The position numbers and the translations under genes are program-made. A stretch of 64,000 nt of DNA from positions 186,001-250,000 of the forward strand of contig JPHH03000042.1 in assembly GCA_000750105.3 (NCBI GenBank), read 5' to 3'. Positions 34,058-46,095 of the stretch are shown here, piece after piece. Origin of the DNA: Tolypocladium sp. Sup5 PDA-1. Its lineage: Eukaryota; Ascomycota; Sordariomycetes; Hypocreales; Ophiocordycipitaceae. How positions within the stretch are numbered: the first letter of the stretch is position 1; each line of letters starts with the position of its first letter. The notes below the pieces were generated by a model that was not told the origin of the DNA, ran no database searches, and worked only from the letters and a program-made list of their open reading frames with translations.

Positions 34058-34383
34058 CTTGACTGATTTCTTCCGTGAGGTGGACGTGTGGTGAGGAAGA
34101 AGGAGGTTGAAGTTGGATGCTGTTCGTGCAGGTCGCAAAAAGTTCGCGAGACCTTCACAAAATGCCGAAAATGTGTGTGGTGAGAGCCCTGAAGGCGCTT
34201 ATGCCAATTTGGACTAGTGCGGGTTTGGTACAGCAGGAGCTTCGATACCACGTGACCTGAGACGCTAAGCTCGTTTGAGCGACGTGTTGGACGACAGGCC
34301 AAAGGAGTCTGGGAAATTTTGAGGATTGGGTGCAAGCCAGCTCAGCAGACAACCACCAGGATATCTGCTTCGCAGACTCAGCC
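34058..34383. promoter_or_regulatory. Bidirectional promoter shared by RPS0 and mitochondrial uS15
   Basis: 326 bp between the two start codons. It contains CACGTG followed by AC at 34249-34256, the Cbf1-type E-box known in some fungal ribosomal-protein promoters. Joint control of cytosolic and mitochondrial ribosomal proteins is an inference from this layout. Confidence 0.5.
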
Positions 34384-35398
34384 ATGCCGCCCAGATTAGA
34401 GGTGCTGCAGCGCCTAGGCACCGTCAATCGTACGAATCCTGTCATGGCATTGAACTTTCGGATGCTCATCACTGACAAACTCGCCAGTCTGCCTCCGGCC
34501 AGCGACCCGAGCGCCAACACCGAACTTCCTCCCCGTCGTACAAACGGCCAATCTGTCGCTACGAGAGAAGAAGCGCAAGGCCAAGCAAGACCCTTACAAG
34601 TGGGCGCAAGCACAGCAGCGCAAGAATGCCAACCTGAAGCGACGGGAAGTGCTGCAAAAGCAGCGGGACGAGGCCTGGGGCGATCCGGTCTGGGGCAAGA
34701 CGACAGCCTTCCTCGAGTCCCTCGACTCGGCCGGCCAGGATAGCGCCAGCGAAGTACCCAAGGATGCCAGCGGCAATCTCCTGCAGAAGCCGCGCGACCT
34801 GCCGACGTCGCCCGGCCTACGCAACCACTTCCTCACGGATGCTGAGCTCGAGGATGCGGCCAAGCACGCGCACGCCTTGACGAAGCCCATGGTTGGCGTG
34901 GTAGAGTCGCAGATGGATCCCGCGACAGAGGAGGAGAGGAAGAAGCTGCACGATCAGAAACATTACAAGGCACTCGATGCCCTACGGCGGATCACGTCGC
35001 TTCGAAACGGCAGCGCCGAGGACCGCTTCCACGCCAACGTGCGACGAATCGTCGACGAATTCGGCCGCCACAAGACGGACAAGTTCCTGAAGCCCAAGCC
35101 AGAATCTATCTCACCAAACACTGTACCAATGCCTGGGCGCTCAGGTCCGGACACGGGGAGCTCCGAGGTGCAGATTGCTATCCTCACGGCCAAGATCAGA
35201 GCCGTGGGCAAGTCTCTGGAAGTCAACCGGGGCTACAAGGATAAGCACAACAAGAGAAACTTGAGGCTGCTCCTACACCGACGCCAGAAGCTGCTCACAT
35301 ACATGGAAAGAAAAGAAAGGGGAAGCGAGCGGTGGACGCACATGATTGAGAAGCTGGGTCTCACGCCAGCGACGTGGAAGGGACAAATCGATCTGTAG
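34384..35398 (+). CDS. MRPS28: Mitochondrial small-subunit ribosomal protein uS15m
   Basis: Component of the mitochondrial ribosome small subunit, homologue of bacterial S15. Two exons: 34384-34429 and 34488-35398 (intron 34430-34487 with GTACGA donor and a CTGAC branch site), giving 318 aa. The splice yields a basic N-terminal leader suited to mitochondrial import, then QTANLSLREKKRKAKQDPYKWA. The S15 domain lies at about residues 220-310: DTGSSEVQIAILTAKIRAV, then KDKHNKRNLRLLLHRRQKLL and YMERKERGSERW. Without the intron the N terminus would run into another frame, so the spliced model is strongly preferred. It converges with VMA6, 183 bp apart. Confidence 0.93.
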
Positions 35399-35581
35399 GA
35401 CTTCTGTAGGAATACTTCTTCTGTATGTACAATATCAAGCCATTGGAGGACGAATGATTGTCCACATCACTCTTCTACCTCCGCCATTTGCGCCAAATGT
35501 GAAACCCTTCCGTGCAATAATGAGCTAACGGTGCTATACTACAAGCATGCTGTAAAATTCGAGACAAGGAATGGGCACAGC

Positions 35582-36835
35582 TCAGAACACGCTGATGAAG
35601 TTGCCGATGCGGTCCTTCTGGTTCTGAGCTATGCACTCCGCAATCCAGGTGATGTTGCGAATCTCCTGCTCATCGTTAGTGGCTATCCCCCAAGTGTTTG
35701 CTCTGGCAGTAAGCCATACCTGTTCTCTCAACTTCACCCAAGCGTAGACAATTGCGTAGGTGAATTGCCTCGTGAAAGCGCTCTTGGAGATCTCCATCTC
35801 TTTCTGGTAGAACATGTCTTCCAGTGTCTTCCCATCGGACGAGCCGCCGCCCATGTTCCCAGGACCAGAGGAGCCGCCCAGGGAGGCGGCATCAAAGAAG
35901 GTCTTGTAGTCGTGAACGCCATCAACGGCAAGGCGCACACCCTCCGGGTCTTCTGCTCGAGAGAGCATCAAAGTCCCCTCGGGATACAGCTTGCCGAAGT
36001 TGGGGTAGAGCTTCTTACGATCCGCCTTGTTCAACTCGGTGCCAAACGAATTGAGGGTGATGTTGATGGCTCGCCGATCGGCCTCGAACTCGAGAATCTC
36101 CGACATGACCTCTGCCGTTGGGGACCCAGCCATGTCAGAGTGGGTGTTGACGAAGTTGTAGAAGTCCTCCAGATAGTTCTTGTACAACGTGTTGCGTACA
36201 ATCTCAATGTTGAGCTCGTCGAGGTCCTGGTGGCTGAGGCTGCCCTTGAAGTACGGGGCCAGCGGCGTCTCAATCAGCACGCTGTTGTAGAGTTCCTCGA
36301 TGTTCGTGGCAACGCAGAGCACAGGCATGGTCTCGAACCACCCGAGGGGGTGGCATCTCTCGAGCAGCTCGCGGGTATCTCTTTCGTGCAGGGTGCCGGT
36401 GATGAGGAGGGCGACGTTGTCAATCATGTAGCCGTAGGTGACGTAGTCCATGAAGGTCGCGAGTGAACCGACGGCGTTGGCACGGACGTAGCGAAACTCG
36501 GAGATGAGCTTGTCGGTCGTCTTGGAGGCAAGGCTGGAGGTCGATGGGTTCGGAGGGAGGGAAGCGAGGAAGTCGCCGTAGGCAGGGCCGAGCTGGAGCT
36601 TGAGATCTGCATCGAATGTGTCAATACAACACGGCCTTTGACGGGAAACATGCCAGTAGCGCACCGTCAATCGTCTCGCACTGCGTCAGGTTGTTGTAGG
36701 CCGGGCCAGTGAGCAGGCCGTTGCGGTAGCCTCGAACGATGCCCTCGACGTAGCTGTGCTGCGTCAGCGCCTTGCTCAACCCCCAGCGTCCGAAGCGACC
36801 TACCCGTTGTTCACGTTGAAGAATAGACCCTCCAT
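35582..36835 (-). CDS. VMA6: V-type proton ATPase V0 subunit d (Vma6)
   Basis: Peripheral subunit that links the membrane c-ring to the central rotor of the vacuolar proton pump. Four exons: 36835-36804 (32 nt), 36753-36665, 36606-35720 and 35665-35582, giving 363 aa, the usual fungal length. It begins MEGLFFNVNNG-YVEGIVRG and continues YNNLTQCETID-DLKLQLGPAYGDF. The last intron (35719-35666) is 54 nt, in frame and free of stop codons. It must be removed because the family sequence is VKLREQ-EIRNITWIAECIAQNQ, ending IGNFISVF. An unspliced reading would add 18 foreign residues. It is divergent from NOP58, 426 bp between starts. Confidence 0.96.
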
Positions 36836-37261
36836 CTTGTCCGACGACTCGTTGGCGCAGGCTGCAGAGAGTAACTGAGCTTGAACACCTGCGCAGAAAG
36901 GGCCAAGGCTTCTGGATGCGAGCGCTGCGAGAACCGCGAGTATGGCTTTGCAACAGTCGCCTTCGTCGTCGATGAGCCTCAGCAGCCAGCACCACCACCA
37001 GCTCACCACCACTAGCATCCACGTGAGTGGATGCCAAGCCACTTCACGGAGATTTGGTACCGCCGACGCCCGAAGCCATCCCACTTTCTGTGGCAGAAGT
37101 CGAGCCAAAAATTTTGGGTGGAGCAGACAAGAGCTCTGGACTAAAAAATTTCCTTGCAACTCTACCGTGCCTGCGCACACGACTACAATTGCGCCCACGA
37201 GTGGAAGCCGAAGCCCAATCGACCCGTGCAAGACCGCTGCAGAGAGCGTCGACTGTCCAAA
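36836..37261. other. Bidirectional promoter region between VMA6 and NOP58
   Basis: Short region holding both promoters; no gene or clear TATA box recognised. Confidence 0.6.
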
Positions 37262-39229
37262 ATGTCTCTCTTCGTGCTTGCCGAGACGCCTGCGGGGTTA
37301 GTCGCGAGAACCCAGCTCCGAAGGGGGCTCAAATCCTGCCCTCAAGAAGTTCCAATCGCTGACAGTGAGTAGCTATGGCCTGTTCAAGGCCGCGGATAAG
37401 AAGTTGTTCAAGAACGATGACCTCGCCGCCGAACTCGGCCGTCCGGAGAAGCTGGTCGAGATGTGAGAACGAGGCCCAAAATTTCAGACGTCTTCGACAA
37501 TTGGCTAACCGAACACGGCTCCAGGCTCAAGCTGAAGAAGTTTGTCAAGTTCGACAGCGCCGCCATGGCCCTCGAGGAGGCCGCCTCGCTCAAGGATGGA
37601 AAGGTCCCGGCTCTGCTGACCTCTCTTCTCGAGGAGCTCAAGTCGGAGAAGAAGGCTTCTCTGGCCGTTGCCGACGTGAAGCTGGGAACCGCCATCTCGA
37701 ACCTTCCTCAGTTTAACATTTCTCCAGTCACTGGCTCCAACACCATGGACGTCTTCCGAGGACTTCGAGAACACCTGCCGTCTCTGATCCCCGGACTGGC
37801 CCAAGAGAACATCGATCGGATGGCGCTCGGTCTCTCGCACTCCATTTCCCGATATAAGCTTAAGTTCTCCGTCGATAAGATTGATTCCATGATCATCCAG
37901 GCAATCAAGCTGATTGACGACATGGACAAGGACCTCAATGTTTTCGCCATGCGCACCAAGGAGTGGTACGGCTGGCACTTCCCGGAACTGGCCAAGATCC
38001 TGAACGACAACCTGGCCTACGCCCGCCTGATTCTCGTCGCTGGCTTCCGAACCAATATTGCAGAGACCGATCTTTCGGAGATCCTCCCCGAAGCCACGGA
38101 AGAGGCCGTCAAGAAGGCTGCCGAGATCAGCATGGGTACTGAGATCACCGAGGTGGATCTGGAGAACATCAAGTCTTTGGCTGAGCAGGTGATCCTCTAC
38201 ACCGAGTACCGATCACAGCTTTCCTCGTACCTGGAGAGCCGAATGCGCGCCATTGCGCCGAATCTGACTTCTCTGGTCGGCTACCTCGTCGGCGCGAGGC
38301 TCATTTCCCACGCTGGTTCTCTTATGAGCCTCGCCAAGGCTCCTGGTTCCACCATCCAGATCCTTGGTGCCGAGAAGGCCCTATTCCGTGCTCTCAAGAC
38401 GAAGCACGACACTCCCAAATATGGTATCATCTACCACTCGTCCCTCATCGGCCAGGCCACCGGACGAAACAAGGGCAAGATCGCGCGTATGTTGGCCGCC
38501 AAGACTGCCTTGGGCCTTCGTGTGGATGCTCTTGAGACCTTTGATGACGATGCAGATGAGGAGGAGAGGTCAATGTTGGGACTCACCAGCCGCATCAAGC
38601 TTGAGAACCACCTTCGGAAACTCGAGGGCAAGCCTCTTCTGCCCAAGGGCACGGGCATCGCCCCCTCTGGCGAAATCATGGCACCTGGTCAATTCACCTT
38701 GAAGGAGACTCGGCGGTACAACGTTGATGCTGATGGTGTGACCGACGAGGTCAATGGCGACAGCTCCAAGAAGAGCAAAGACAAGAAATCCAAGGACAAG
38801 AAGAAGGCCTTGATTGAGGTTGTTCAGGAGCAATCTGATGATGACATGAAGGATGCCGAGGACGATGGCTCTGACGATGACGAGGAGACGACGACGCCAG
38901 CCAAGTCCAAGGTCGCTAAGTTGTCGGGCGCCGAGTACGAACGCCTGGCCAACCTCGCCGGCTTGTCGGTCAAGAAGTTCAAGCGAAAGTACGAGAGAGG
39001 CGATGTCCAGCTCGCCTCCGACGGCTCTCCCAAGGTTCACAGCAAGAAGGATCTGAAGAAGATGCGCAAGGCTGCCGAGAACGGGACTCCCGTAAAGGTC
39101 GCGACGCCATCCAAGACCGAACCCGTGTCGGAGAAGAAGAAGAAGCGCAAGCACGACGACGACGAGGAGGCCGTCGAGGAGAAGAAGGAGAAGAAGCAGA
39201 AGAAGAAGAAGCGCCACTCGGAAGCCTAA
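37262..39229 (+). CDS. NOP58: Box C/D snoRNP core protein Nop58
   Basis: Scaffold of box C/D snoRNPs that guide 2'-O-methylation and processing of rRNA in the nucleolus. Three exons: 37262-37296 (35 nt), 37373-37462 and 37525-39229, giving 609 aa. It starts MSLFVLAETPAG-YGLFKAADKKLFKND, then the second splice gives LVEM-LKLKKFVKF. The coiled coil and NOP domain contain MRTKEWYGWHFPELAKILND, SLVGYLVGARLISHAGSL and AEKALFRALKTKHDTPKYG; the last distinguishes Nop58 from Nop56. The C-terminal 150 residues carry Lys/Glu/Asp (KKE/D-like) repeats, ending KKKKRHSEA. Confidence 0.97.
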
Positions 39230-40318
39230 TTGGAACCGGCTGGGAACGGGTTTCGCCGGTTCCCAGCAGGTAAGGTGGAAGACGGGATCAGACAGGACCT
39301 GCATACCGTCTGCGATGTGTAGATATATGACGATACCTGAGATTCTGAGGCGGGAATCCTTCTGGCCTCTTTCGTTGTTGAGCCGATTACTGGCCGGCGT
39401 TTAAGGAGGGACATGTACGGCATCTGGCGTGTAAGGCTTCTTCTTTTTAGTTGTTTCTTTTCCTAGTTCTTGTCCTTGGTTTTGCCTCCTTCGATACTGT
39501 GGCTATAGTTGGGTGGCGGAAGGCTGCTGAGTCTTTTTTGGCTTTGTTTGAATCAATCACATCAACAACTATTACGTGCTGACTGTGACGGGCTCGCTCA
39601 TCCTGTGATTGTAAGAGGGCATATAACAAGCCTCCTCTATTCGCTGGTAAAAGAAATCAGGCACCTGGCCGTGCGCTGGCCGTGCAGACGTACACGCACC
39701 GTCCGGCGTCGAGATGATTTAAGATAGGCCTCAGGTCAAGGACGCGTCAATGTATGCTCGGACTTCACATTGTCTTCTTCGCGGTACGCATCAACTGATT
39801 TGAGAAACAGAGTGAATCACGCAGAACACATGTCTAGACATCGTTGTACATTTTGCCCCCGGTATTCCCAGCGAGCGATTCGGGGTATCCATTGCAAAAT
39901 CAAGAAGAGACTCTCGTATCCCTCCCCGCCTTCCTCCCGTCATCTTGGGGTATCACATCTCCGCCTCTGATCGAGTCTCACTTCATTATGCTAGAGGGTA
40001 GCCCCTCGTCCAACCAGTCCGTAGCCATCCAAAACATCGTTGCCAAGAGGGGAAAAAATTCAATCAATCGTCGAGCGTGGGAAAGTCATGGTTTTGCCGT
40101 TAAGCGGGGTATGTGGTCTGTGAAAGACGCTGCTGTGCAAGACGTGAAAAGTGACGTGAGCTTCGGAGTTCTCGAAAGATGTAGCGATAGCAATCGTTGA
40201 AGACGAAGTGGGCAGTTACGGAAACCGGCCCTCGAAATCAAGTAGACCACGCTAAGCCGAGAGAAAACGCCAAAGTCAGCACTTCACAGTCGCATTTTCA
40301 CACACGAATGGCGCGCCA
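39230..40318. other. Intergenic gap between convergent NOP58 and stomatin-like gene
   Basis: 3' flanks of both genes; only short frames without domains. No gene recognised. Confidence 0.65.
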
Positions 40319-41552
40319 TTAGATGTTCTCGGCAAGGCGAGCGTTCATGGCTTGCTGGAAACCAGGGTCCTGACCTCCAAAGTCCCCCTGCCCCGTGGCA
40401 TCGTGGCCGCTTCCCTCACCGGTCTGGTTGGCGCCCATGGCACTGAGAGCAGTGTTGATATTCTGGTTGGAGCCGGGCAAGAAGATGACCTTGCTGTTGG
40501 CGGACTTGGCCATGGCCTGCATGGCCTCGAGGTAGCGGATCTGCATGGCAGGTGCAGAGCTGAGAATGTCGGCAGCTTGTCGCATCAGCTTGGCGGATTC
40601 GACCTAAGATGAGGTGTTAGCACAGAACCATTTTTATAGTAGGCAGTTGGGAGGAAGTGCGGAAGTCTTACCTCGGCCTTGGCGGCGATGATCTTGCTTT
40701 CACCAATACGCTTGCTCTGGGCGGCCATGGAGAGGGACTCCTGCAGCTCCTGGCTGAAAATGATATCCTTGATGAGCATGCTCTCTACCTGGACACCCCA
40801 ACCGGCGGCAACGTCCTCAATGATCTCGCCAATGGACTGCGCAATCTCCTCGCGACGCTCAATGACGTCCTGGAGGACGCGAGCACCGACCACGTGGCGC
40901 AGGGTGGTCTGCGTGCGCTCCATGAGGGCCTGGCGGACGTTGGAGATGCCAAAGGCAGCCTTGTGGGGAGCGACGATGTGGTAGTAGATGACGGAGGTGA
41001 GGCGGAGGGTGACGTTGTCCTTGGTCATGCAGATCTGCTCGGGCACTTCGGTGATCTGAATCTTGACGTCGATCTGGATGAGCCTCTCGCTGAGGGGGTT
41101 GACCTTGACCAGGCCGGGGTCGACGGCCTTGTAGAAACGGCCGAACTTGGTGACGAGACCGACATTGCCCTGGTGGACGTTCTTGAAGGGGTTGGGGCAG
41201 CAGATGCAGCAGGGGACGGCGCCCATGGTTCCGATGCAGGCACCGAGGGTGTTGACTAGGGAAGCATAACATGTCAGCGCGGGCCAGGCCATTGTCGTCG
41301 CTGTCGCTTCTGGTCTTGCGGCGCAGATGGTGAGGGGACGGGGAACGTACTCATGCCGCCGTACCAGCCCTTGGGGTTGGAGTCGTCGCCGACGAGGGTG
41401 GCATAGCTGCGCTGGAGATCCTCCTTCCTGGGCGGCTGGACGGTCATCTTGACCTGAGGCTGGAAGCCAATGCCGCCGAGGCCGTTGCTTTCGCGCTCCT
41501 GCTCGGGAGCCGCAGGCTTGGTGGTGGAGCCTTCGCCGTTGACAGCGGACAT
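40319..41552 (-). CDS. Stomatin-like SPFH (band 7) membrane protein
   Basis: SPFH-domain protein that oligomerises on the cytosolic face of membranes and organises microdomains. Three exons: 41552-41351, 41255-40672 and 40603-40319, giving 356 aa. The N-terminal 67 residues are polar, ending NPKGWYGGM. Next comes a short hydrophobic hairpin segment with a cysteine cluster (VPCCICCPNP, about residues 80-90), suited to palmitoylation. The SPFH domain follows: GNVGLVTKFGRFYKAVDPGL, IDVKIQITEVPEQICMTKDN, HVVGARVLQDVIERREEIA, VQVESMLIKDIIFSQELQ. The C-terminal part has the oligomerisation region YLEAMQAMAKSANSKVIFLP and a Gly/Gln-rich tail. A run of 15 G lies about 150 bp upstream of the start. 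Confidence 0.93.
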
Positions 41553-44397
41553 GATGGGTTCCGTGGACGAGGTGGTGGAAGCCGTGGTTGCTGTAGTTGA
41601 GGGTCTACTTCGTACGCGATCGATCAAGGGAAAAGCCTGGTCGATTTGGAGATGAGCCTCTACGGTGTGACGATGACGGATGGATGGACGGACGCCATGT
41701 GATGGGGGGGGGGGGGGGAAGGCTCTTATTTAAACAGATATGAAAGCGATGGAGGTGTGGTGTGGTCAATTTGGTAATGATGGATGGATGGTTGTGTCTG
41801 ACGTCGACTCGAGAGTCCCCCGTTGGTGCGACGACGAACACGGCCAATGGTGGCCGAGAAGGCGCAGGAGCTCCCCTAGCTCGCACCTACCGAAACGGCC
41901 AAACAGATCGGTCGCTATCCGTAGGGAAGTCGCCAAGGGACGCCGCCTGCCGTAGCAATTGCGCTACGGCTCGGCAACGCTTGGGCCGTGCGGGGGCTTT
42001 GGTGGCTGAAGCAGAAGGAGCAGGACACCACCAACACCTGCAGGTGATTGCCTCGAGGAGGGAGAAGCTCAAGCCACCGCCGCCACTGTCCACTGTTCCG
42101 CTGTGTAACTTGATTACGTACCACGCATTTGGTTCAACACTCTGCGTCTCGTCAGTGGCATTGTCGGTTTGTATCCTGCCAGGCTGTAAACCCTCTGCAG
42201 AAAGGATCCACGGACTGTCTACGGAGTACGGAGTACGAAGTACGGACGTACGAAGGTGATGCCTGCTAAGATTATTGCAGTTGGTGGTGGGGCGACTTTC
42301 GCTCGTCGTCGAGCTTGGCGTTGCACAGCACGCACTGCACTGTTCGCTCGCAAGCCGCATCTTCCGCCCGGCATGGTCATACGACGAATGCGATGCGCGA
42401 GTCCCGGTCGATGCCGAGCCAATACCGCATCCACAGCCCTCGTCGACCCTCTGTTTGCTTTCTGTACGAGTAATCCGTACTCGTACTAGCCTCTCCCAGC
42501 CTGGACCACAAAGTACGAGATGTACCCGTCACCGAGCCTCGACTCCCTCGAGCCCTACCGCCACCCGATACGGCTTCGGTTTCGCATCACGCCCGCAAGG
42601 AACGCAAGGTGCTCGAGGTGCTCGAGGCTCACCCTCACAGCCACCAACTACCTTACCTCGCTGATGCCTCCCTAACTCAGGGGATTTGCGCCTCCAGTCG
42701 TCACCGTCGCACCTCGAAACGTTCGCGGCCGTTTCCCCTTTGCGATGACATGCAAGGACAACGATGACACGACGACGTAAACGGACCGGGGTATCGTTTG
42801 CCGATCGCCCGGCTGTACAGGCAGAGACAAACAGCCCAGACCCCAAGTCTCAAAGACCCCAAGATCAACCAACGCCGGTAATGGCAGCTCGCTGCCATTG
42901 GTACGGACTACGGAGTATTACATGGAATCACGTCCCCAACGTGGAGCATCCCTGCCCTCGCCCAGAACCCCCTCCTTGCCTCCTCCTCCACACTCCCCAG
43001 GACGGGATGAACGTGACAGTTTGCACCGCCTCCACATGCCCAACATCGCAGCACACCCACAACCCAAATGCAAAGGACACTTTCGCTTCATCGCTGGCTG
43101 TTTGCTTGGCTTTTGGGCGGCGTGTTGGCCCGTTCTTCTGGCCTACGGGCTGCCAGCCTCGGCGATGCATTGTGTCATGGTGACATTTCCTTTTCGGGCC
43201 TTGCATCCTGTGGAAACGCCCGACGAGCGGAGGCATCGTTGGCTTCCAGAAGCCTTCTGAACTTGGCTTTGGCCCAAGCACTCTCGTTGGCGCGCCGATG
43301 CAGCCGAACTTGCCTACAGTATGTACATGCCCTTCTCGCCGTCGTATCCCGAACAGTGTCGAGAACGTCGGACCACGGCAGCCATCTTCCGAGCGCCCTC
43401 GCACACACGCCTTTTCCAAAAAGCTTCTGCCCAAGTGAGCCGTCGAAGCCCATCCCTTTCGAGCTAGCAGTAGTTCTCACTTCAGTGCCTGACGGGGCAG
43501 ACAGTAAGGCTGTGGCTCTTGTTGGCTCACTTGGCATCCTATTCCGGCCCCACCGGGCTGTGTTTGCCTCCGAAATCCCCACCACGATGTTTCCCGGCCG
43601 GTCATGACACTCGGCCATTGCCCCGAGCATGTCTGATCTACTGTACGTGTATGCAAGCAGACGTTCAGTGGCAACATCAGGTGCCTCGGAGCTGACAGCG
43701 GAGATCGGCAGGCACCAGAATTTGCACGGCAAGACATTGGCTCTCGATATTCCCATTTGCTGCGGCTGCTTATCAGATGACACTGCCAGTCTGCGCGGGC
43801 CAGCCAGGTCTCGCTTGTCAACTCATGTCCACGGGGCGGAATGGCATAGCCACGGGAGCCGGCCCACTGTCGACGCCCTCATTAGACAGTTGACTCTCGC
43901 GCATACGTCGCTTTCTTCTGGAAATGCCCCAGGCGGCGGCTATGCACGTGTCGTTCGAATTACTTCATTTCGCAGAGAGAATTCGGGTGTCTAGCCTTCA
44001 CAGCCGCGCCGTAGCGCGACATGGAACCAATGTATTGTGTGAACGCAGGCGAAGTCACCGCAGATTGCTCGTCGGTGACGCGGCGCAACTCGAGGCAGAC
44101 AGATGACGTGACGATCACAGGCACGGGTCCGCGACGACAGAGGTGCCGTTTCAATGTATTTGACTGTCACTCGTAACTTACATCCTTCATAGACGCACTC
44201 GGCTGATGCTGTGGTATGCCGCCGAACGTCTTGATATCTTATCACCTTGCCAAGTCTCTCATCACCTCGCCTGAGCCTCACTTCCGTGCTTCATTTCCGT
44301 CGTGCATTGTACCCCCTATACAGTCCACATGGGCACGCGTATATCGTGGCATCATTCAAACTCATACACCGTGACTGCATCCATGGCCCATCCCCAC
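41553..44397. other. 2.8-kb gene-free gap with TACGGAGTA motifs
   Basis: No gene accepted. Overlapping frames on both strands at 43068-43783 lack domain character; one begins with a signal-peptide-like stretch (see findings). A G15 run is at 41704-41718. A cluster of TACGGAGTA, GTACGAAGTAC and related motifs lies at 42220-42252, with more at about 42463-42485 and 42902-42921. Confidence 0.65.
42220..42252. repeat. Cluster of TACGGAGTA/GTACGAA motifs
   Basis: Two overlapping TACGGAGTA units, then GTACGAAGTAC and GTACGGACGTAC. The same words recur in other gaps of the window. Confidence 0.8.
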
Positions 44398-45763
44398 TCA
44401 TCGAAGCTCGGGCTCCCGCATGAAATCCGGAATAGTGAACCCCGTCTCCCCAGACTCGAGTCTCGCGGCGGCGAGCGTTCGGGCAATGTCGCCCAGTCTA
44501 TCGTCAGAATCACCGTGGCCGATGCTGAGCTCGCCGCTCATGCCAGCCAAGTCCATGGCGTCGTCGGCGACACTGCCACCCCCCCGGCCCGCGCCCTGCG
44601 CGGCGTCGGCATCAAAGGCGTAAATCTTGATGCCCCGCAGATGCGTGTCCTTGCCGTTCTGGTGGTTCTCGAGGATTTGCATCTGCAGCACGTAGGAGAC
44701 GAGGGTGTTGCCGTCGGGTTCGCCTCCCGCACCGGCGATGGGGACCTGCTGCCATCCCATGGGGCTGTCGAGGTTCATGGTGGCGAACTCGATGAGGTTG
44801 TTCTCGCTGGTGCCGGACTTGAAGACGATCTTGGTGGGCGTGTAGGACTCATCCTCGTTGTAGTCGACGAAAAAGCGAATGTCGCGGATGCCGACTCGCT
44901 TGACAAAGTAGACGGTGAGCCTGTGCGGCTGGGGGCCATCAGACCTGATGAGAGTTAGCATCTCAATGTTGGATCAAGCATGTGATGTGATTCGTCCAAG
45001 AAACATACTGCCAGTACTGCTTGAGATCATCGCTACGGAGCTCCTCGACGCCGCTGCCAGGCTTATGGCTGCTCACGGTAAACTTGCCCAGGTTGGAGAT
45101 TTCCTTGAGTCCAACCGTGGCAGGGTCAAACAGGGGAGCCGCCTCCTGGTCCTCGGCCTGGTCCTCGATGCTGGTGTCTTCGACCTCGTACTGCTCCTGG
45201 GACAAGACCTCGTCTTCGTCGTCGTCATCGTCGTAGGCCATGGCGTTCATGTGGTGCTCCAGGCCGGCGCCAGCGCGAGCCATTCCCAGGACGCTGAGGT
45301 CCGGCTCGGAGCCCGAGTCGTCCGAGTCGAGCGGCATGCTGAGGCGGGTGTTTGCGCTCAAGTGCGTGGCTAGAAAGGGGTCGGGGTCACAGTCAGTGTC
45401 CATTGGCTCGGCGGGGATCTCCTGCAGAGACCGCTCGAGTCGGTCCCGGTGAAGGTTCATCTGGTGGAGGACGGCGGAGATGTCCAGGTCCCGCTGGGTG
45501 AGGATGCGGTCGCGGTGCTCGAGGGCGTCTCGCAGAGCGGGCAGATTCTCCTTGTCTGCCGAGGGCACTGGCCGCCACGAGGACTCTCTGCAGCCGACGG
45601 GGTCACCAAAGGGGGTGACGGGCAACTCTTGCAGTGGAAGACGAGGGATGGGGGTTTCAGGCTCGGGGTCTTCATAGATGGAGTCCTGGTAGATGGGGAA
45701 GACGAAGTCGTCTTGGAGAGGCGGGCTTGGGGGAGTGGTAGGCCAGACTCGGGTGCAAAACAT
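44398..45763 (-). CDS. APC10: Anaphase-promoting complex subunit 10 (APC10/Doc1)
   Basis: Substrate-recognition subunit of the APC/C ubiquitin ligase that helps bind D-box degrons. Two exons: 45763-45009 and 44944-44398, giving 433 aa from the first ATG in frame. The N-terminal 200 residues are disordered and acidic. The DOC domain starts at about residue 215 with GLKEISNLGKFTVSSHKPG, then GVEELRSDDLKQYWQ-SDGPQPHRLT across the intron, FVKRVGIRDIRFFVDYNEDE, YTPTKIVFKSGT and MGWQQVPI, and ends with LQMQILENHQNGKDTHLRG. The frame stays open upstream to about 45850, so an additional 5' exon is possible; a GTAAGT donor at 46207 and an ATG at 46593 are candidates, but I could not fix the acceptor. 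Confidence 0.92.
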
Positions 45764-46035
45764 TTTCCCCCCCTCTCTTCCAAAGGAGTGTGCGGGCGTA
45801 CTTGGGAAGTCACCGGATAGCGACAAGGGAGTGACGGGTTGGGTAGGCTTCTAAATGAGCGGCATGGGACGAGTGTGGTGTGGAGGCCGTGAAGATGGTG
45901 AAGAAGAGGGTGCAAGGACAGAAAGAGATTCAACGGCTGGGGAAAATGTGAAGAGGCGGAAGAAATGGCACCAGGACAAGGCACATTGTTCGGGGGGAGA
46001 ACTGAGAGGCGAACTCGGACATCTGAACTCGCTCC

Positions 46036-46062
46036 ACAAGCAGCAGCAGCAGCAGCAGCAGC
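46036..46062. repeat. CAG trinucleotide run
   Basis: About nine tandem CAG units followed by TGTCAG/TGCCAG variants, in the region upstream of APC10. Confidence 0.85.
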
Positions 46063-46095
46063 AGTGTCAGTGTCAGTGCCAGCACTAGCCAAAGC

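Noticed and set aside
37262..39229. Nop56 instead of Nop58
   Set aside because: The KHDTPKYGIIYHSSLIGQA region and the MSLFVL start are Nop58-type.
43175..43783. 202-codon minus-strand frame
   Set aside because: No domain, no ordered codon pattern, overlaps an equally long frame on the other strand.
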